Shown here piece after piece: positions 46,154 through 48,684 of a stretch of 48,684 bases of DNA. Source of the DNA: a virus. How positions within the stretch are numbered: position 1 is the first letter of the stretch; each line of letters opens with the position of its first letter. The stretch is from positions 1-48,684 of the IMG/VR virus record IMGVR_UViG_3300015263_001317; one strand, written 5' to 3'. The translations under genes and the position numbers were made by a program. The notes beneath the pieces are model-generated. The model made no database searches, was not told the DNA's origin, and saw only the letters and a list, made by a program, of their open reading frames with translations.

Positions 46154-46185
46154 GGGGAACCTCCTTCTAGGAGACCTTATGCCTG

Positions 46186-48417
46186 CTATAAAGCCCCGAC
46201 ACTCTTCAAGAATGGGACAATCTGGTCGATGTCGCGCGTCCTGCGAACGTCTGGGATGGACCGAATGAAGCGGTGCTTGTAGTGCTTTGTCTCCAGCCTG
46301 TCGTCGAGCACAACGACAACGCCACAGTCATCAACCGTTCGGATGAGCCGTCCCAGCCGCTGCTTGAAGCTGATGATTGCCTTCGGCACGGAGTACTCGC
46401 GGAATGCGATGAGCCCCCCTTTGCTGTAGCTCACGTTGTCTTCTTCAGCCCGGAGCTCGCCGATTGCCAGCATCACCGGGTCGTTTGGTTGCTCGAAGGG
46501 GAGTCGGTCAATGATGACGCAGGTGCACGACTCCCCTTGAACATCGATACCCTCCGAGAACCGCTTGGTTCCCAGGAGCACGGAGGTTCTGTCCTCGATG
46601 AACTGATTCTTCACCTCGTTGTGAGCGGAGTCCCTCTGGGCGTAGACGTTGAACGGAAGATCGACGCCGGCCAGGTGGTCTCGTACCATCCGCAGCCTGC
46701 TCTTCGCCGTGAAGAGAACCATCGTCCGACCGCCAACCATACGAACGATCTTCTCGACCGCAGGACCCAGTGCACTGTCCCAGTCTTCCTCTGCCTTCTT
46801 TCTCTTCTCGGGCTCCTTCTTGCGGTCAATGTCCATGACCTTTGTGAGAGACGGCATCACATCCTGGCCGGGGATGACCAAAAGAGATTGCTCCTTCCAT
46901 CTGAACGGAGACTCTACGGCGAGCTCGATAGGGTCGAGCCCCATCATCCCCATCTCCTCCTTGATGTGCGAGAAGGGATCGCCGTCGCCTCCAATGGCGA
47001 TCGTCGCCGATGTCTGCACAACGGTACTGAAGGGCTTGAACAGCTTGTGGTGGAGGTGCTGCCCAACGAACAGGGTCTTCGACATGAGCTTCGGGGTCTT
47101 TTGCCCTTCCTCCCGCTCCACGTAGTAGACCTGCCTCTTCCAGCGGTTCTCTGATGCAAGAGGCATGGTCCTGAAGTTCGTTAGCTTGCTGCGGATGTCT
47201 TTGCACTTGTCCGCCCGCTTGTAGAACTTCTTTGCCTGGGCCTTGGCTTCGTCATCCTTGCTGTCCTTGCCAGGATCAAGGGCGCGGCCAACGCCTGCAT
47301 AGATGATCTCCGCGTCCTCCATCAGGTCTTCGAGCCTCTTGGAGTCGATCGGGTACCTTGGGCGAATTCGACGGTCCCGCTGCTTCTCCCTTTGCTCGAT
47401 GTCAAGCCAGAGCCTGTCTGCGGCATCATTGCACTTCCTCCACAGGACCTCGGCGTCACCGGCGTAGCGGTTAAGGTCGATCTTCCGAAGCCCTGAGAGT
47501 GCATTGCGAATGGACCAAATCGACAGATCCATCCCCCAGAAGCCCATCGCAATCTCGGCGGCGTTGTGCGCTTCGTCAAAGATCACAACGTCGACCGGAG
47601 GAAGGATGGGGCTTTGCTGGCCGTCCTTCGAATTCCTGACGTGGAGATAGAACAGCCAGTAGTTGGTCACAATGATGTTGGCATCCTCGGAGTACTGCTT
47701 GGCCGCCCGGGGGAAACAGTTCTCCGAGAATTCACAGTAGGCCCCGTCGCACGCATCGCTATCCGTAGAGAAGGCGTTCCATACTCGACGGCTAGGAGGC
47801 ATGCCAACGATTTCCTCTGAGTCTCCATCGGTTGTCGTGTCCGCCCAGGCCAGCGTTGCATGTACCTCCTCGATGAGCCTCTCGTTGTACCGAATGTCGT
47901 CCTGGCGACGCTCGATCTCATCCTTCGGCAAGTACTCTTTGAGGTCCTCCAGGTTCTTCGTCTCGAACTTCACCTTCCGCTTTGCCTCGGAGAGGATCTT
48001 CTTGTAGTCCTTCGCCTCGAGGTTGCGATTGCAGAGGTAGCTCTTGATGCCCTTCCGCAGCGCAAACTTGAAGGGCCAGCTGACTGCTTCCTGCAGCATC
48101 TTCAGGTCCTTCTTGTAGATCTGCGACTGCAGCGTCTTGTTGCTGGTCACGATACAGACCCGCTTGCCACGGAAGGCGGCGTGGAAGGCGGCCGGAACCG
48201 AGTAGGCAAAGCTCTTGCCGGTTCCCGTCGGGCCCTCGGCGATGACGTGCTTTTCCTCTCGGATTGCACGGTCGATGGCCCGAGACAGCGCCACCTGGCT
48301 CGGACGAGGGTTGTAGTTCGGGATGAGTCGCGCCAGCGCACCCTTCTCCCCAAAGACGGATTCGATGTAGTCGCCCTTCGGCTCTTCCATTCCTCCCTGT
48401 ATGACTTTCAGCTCCAT
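46186..48417 (-). CDS. dinG: DinG/XPD-family DNA helicase with Fe-S cluster
   Basis: 743 residues, AAGGAG upstream. Walker A GPTGTGKS (62-69), DEAHN box (281-285), and QRLGRLIRT near the C-terminus are superfamily 2 helicase motifs. Cys129, Cys223, Cys228 and Cys234 lie between motif I and the DEAH box, the 4Fe-4S arrangement of XPD/DinG 5'-3' helicases. It would unwind DNA in replication or recombination. The full length and motif set suggest a functional enzyme. No nuclease domain is present. Confidence 0.85.
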   Translation of the reverse strand: MELKVIQGGMEEPKGDYIESVFGEKGALARLIPNYNPRPSQVALSRAIDRAIREEKHVIAEGPTGTGKSFAYSVPAAFHAAFRGKRVCIVTSNKTLQSQIYKKDLKMLQEAVSWPFKFALRKGIKSYLCNRNLEAKDYKKILSEAKRKVKFETKNLEDLKEYLPKDEIERRQDDIRYNERLIEEVHATLAWADTTTDGDSEEIVGMPPSRRVWNAFSTDSDACDGAYCEFSENCFPRAAKQYSEDANIIVTNYWLFYLHVRNSKDGQQSPILPPVDVVIFDEAHNAAEIAMGFWGMDLSIWSIRNALSGLRKIDLNRYAGDAEVLWRKCNDAADRLWLDIEQREKQRDRRIRPRYPIDSKRLEDLMEDAEIIYAGVGRALDPGKDSKDDEAKAQAKKFYKRADKCKDIRSKLTNFRTMPLASENRWKRQVYYVEREEGQKTPKLMSKTLFVGQHLHHKLFKPFSTVVQTSATIAIGGDGDPFSHIKEEMGMMGLDPIELAVESPFRWKEQSLLVIPGQDVMPSLTKVMDIDRKKEPEKRKKAEEDWDSALGPAVEKIVRMVGGRTMVLFTAKSRLRMVRDHLAGVDLPFNVYAQRDSAHNEVKNQFIEDRTSVLLGTKRFSEGIDVQGESCTCVIIDRLPFEQPNDPVMLAIGELRAEEDNVSYSKGGLIAFREYSVPKAIISFKQRLGRLIRTVDDCGVVVVLDDRLETKHYKHRFIRSIPDVRRTRDIDQIVPFLKSVGAL

Positions 48418-48427
48418 GCGGATCTCC

Positions 48428-48544
48428 TTACCACCCCGACCACGGAGCAGGATAGTTGTTCAAAATGCAATGCCACCTCCACTCGTAGTAGGGGTGGCAC
48501 AACCAATACCGGCACCGTAGCAGCCGGGTATGTAACCAGTTCAC
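48428..48544 (-). CDS. Very short Cys/His/Trp-rich protein
   Basis: 38 residues from GTG 48544, starting directly after the stop of the upstream gene and ending 10 bases before the helicase start, so it fills the gap exactly. CRYWLCHPYYEWRWHC contains CxxxxC, H and HxC residues, compatible with a zinc site, and an unusual density of Trp and Tyr. It is too short to classify. Confidence 0.45.
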   Translation of the reverse strand: MNWLHTRLLRCRYWLCHPYYEWRWHCILNNYPAPWSGW

Positions 48545-48684
48545 CTAGAGCCAGACCTCAACGATCACCGGGTCGTCGTCTGGGTGGCGAGCGGTGCAGA
48601 CCAGCCCCTCGGGGAGCTGCCTGCGAAGACTCTCGAGCGTGTCCGCCTTGATCGTGTCCTCCGTCGGGCACGACTCGTTCGGGC
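48545..48684 (-). CDS. Hypothetical protein, 5' part beyond window
   Basis: The visible 45 residues (ending LPEGLVCTARHPDDDPVIVE and VWL) are clearly coding by composition, and the stop is followed immediately by the next gene. The upstream part of the gene lies beyond the window, so family and length cannot be judged. Confidence 0.5.
   Translation of the reverse strand, partial: PNESCPTEDTIKADTLESLRRQLPEGLVCTARHPDDDPVIVEVWL

Noticed and set aside
1-48684. CRISPR array, integrase, attachment site or tRNA gene
   Set aside because: No regularly spaced direct repeats, no recombinase motif and no tRNA-like cloverleaf were seen in the window.

Overview
The window is a stretch of a tailed-phage genome, most likely a large myovirus of a GC-rich bacterium. 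The evidence is a contractile tail sheath and tube gene pair, a major capsid protein, a probable head-maturation protease, an M15 endolysin, and a phage-encoded replication and recombination set, all packed with 1-4 nt stop/start overlaps and AGGAG-type ribosome binding sites. The host cannot be named from the sequence. I see no terminase, portal, DNA polymerase, RNA polymerase, integrase, tRNA or CRISPR array, so the window is a fragment of a larger genome.

Positions 1-25328 are the virion module, nearly all on the + strand. Fibre or baseplate-like proteins (2-3545) and a small membrane protein (3546-3761) come first. A short minus-strand block follows (3758-5485). Next is a long run of small internal-protein candidates and two HExxH metallopeptidases (5575-12512), then the protease-like protein (12512-14362) and scaffold-like proteins (14346-15993). 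After a terminator and promoter come the capsid genes (16143-17931), neck or connector genes (17986-21353), sheath (21377-24214) and tube (24240-25031).

Positions 25325-48684 are mainly minus strand and carry DNA metabolism and small accessory genes: PolB-type 3'-5' exonuclease, PD-(D/E)XK nuclease, SSB, sigma-region-4-like protein, sliding clamp, Cas4/RecB-like Fe-S nuclease, Sak4-like ATPase, thymidylate kinase, endolysin, DUF5131 protein, SNase homologue, and a DinG/XPD-type helicase. Many genes between these encode small proteins with paired cysteines (zinc-ribbon candidates) or ribbon-helix-helix repressors. Three plus-strand genes interrupt the array (40967-41344, 41408-42016, 43844-44365).

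The most unusual signal is a short shared peptide, roughly M-x-P/H-F-[LM]-x-G-F-[AT]-D-E-L-x-K-[LET]-[GA]. It is found at the N-terminus of at least six otherwise unrelated virion-module proteins, and in variant form inside three paralogous scaffold-like proteins. It looks like a capsid-targeting or propeptide tag, comparable in concept to that of the T4 internal proteins. Two tagged or paralogous products appear to be made from internal in-frame starts inside longer genes (9625 and 14493). With the adjacent protease-like gene and the two metallopeptidases, this suggests a set of packaged and possibly injected proteins. A second notable element is a compact multi-helix RNA followed at once by an intrinsic terminator, between 31523 and 31666, just upstream of the sliding clamp gene.
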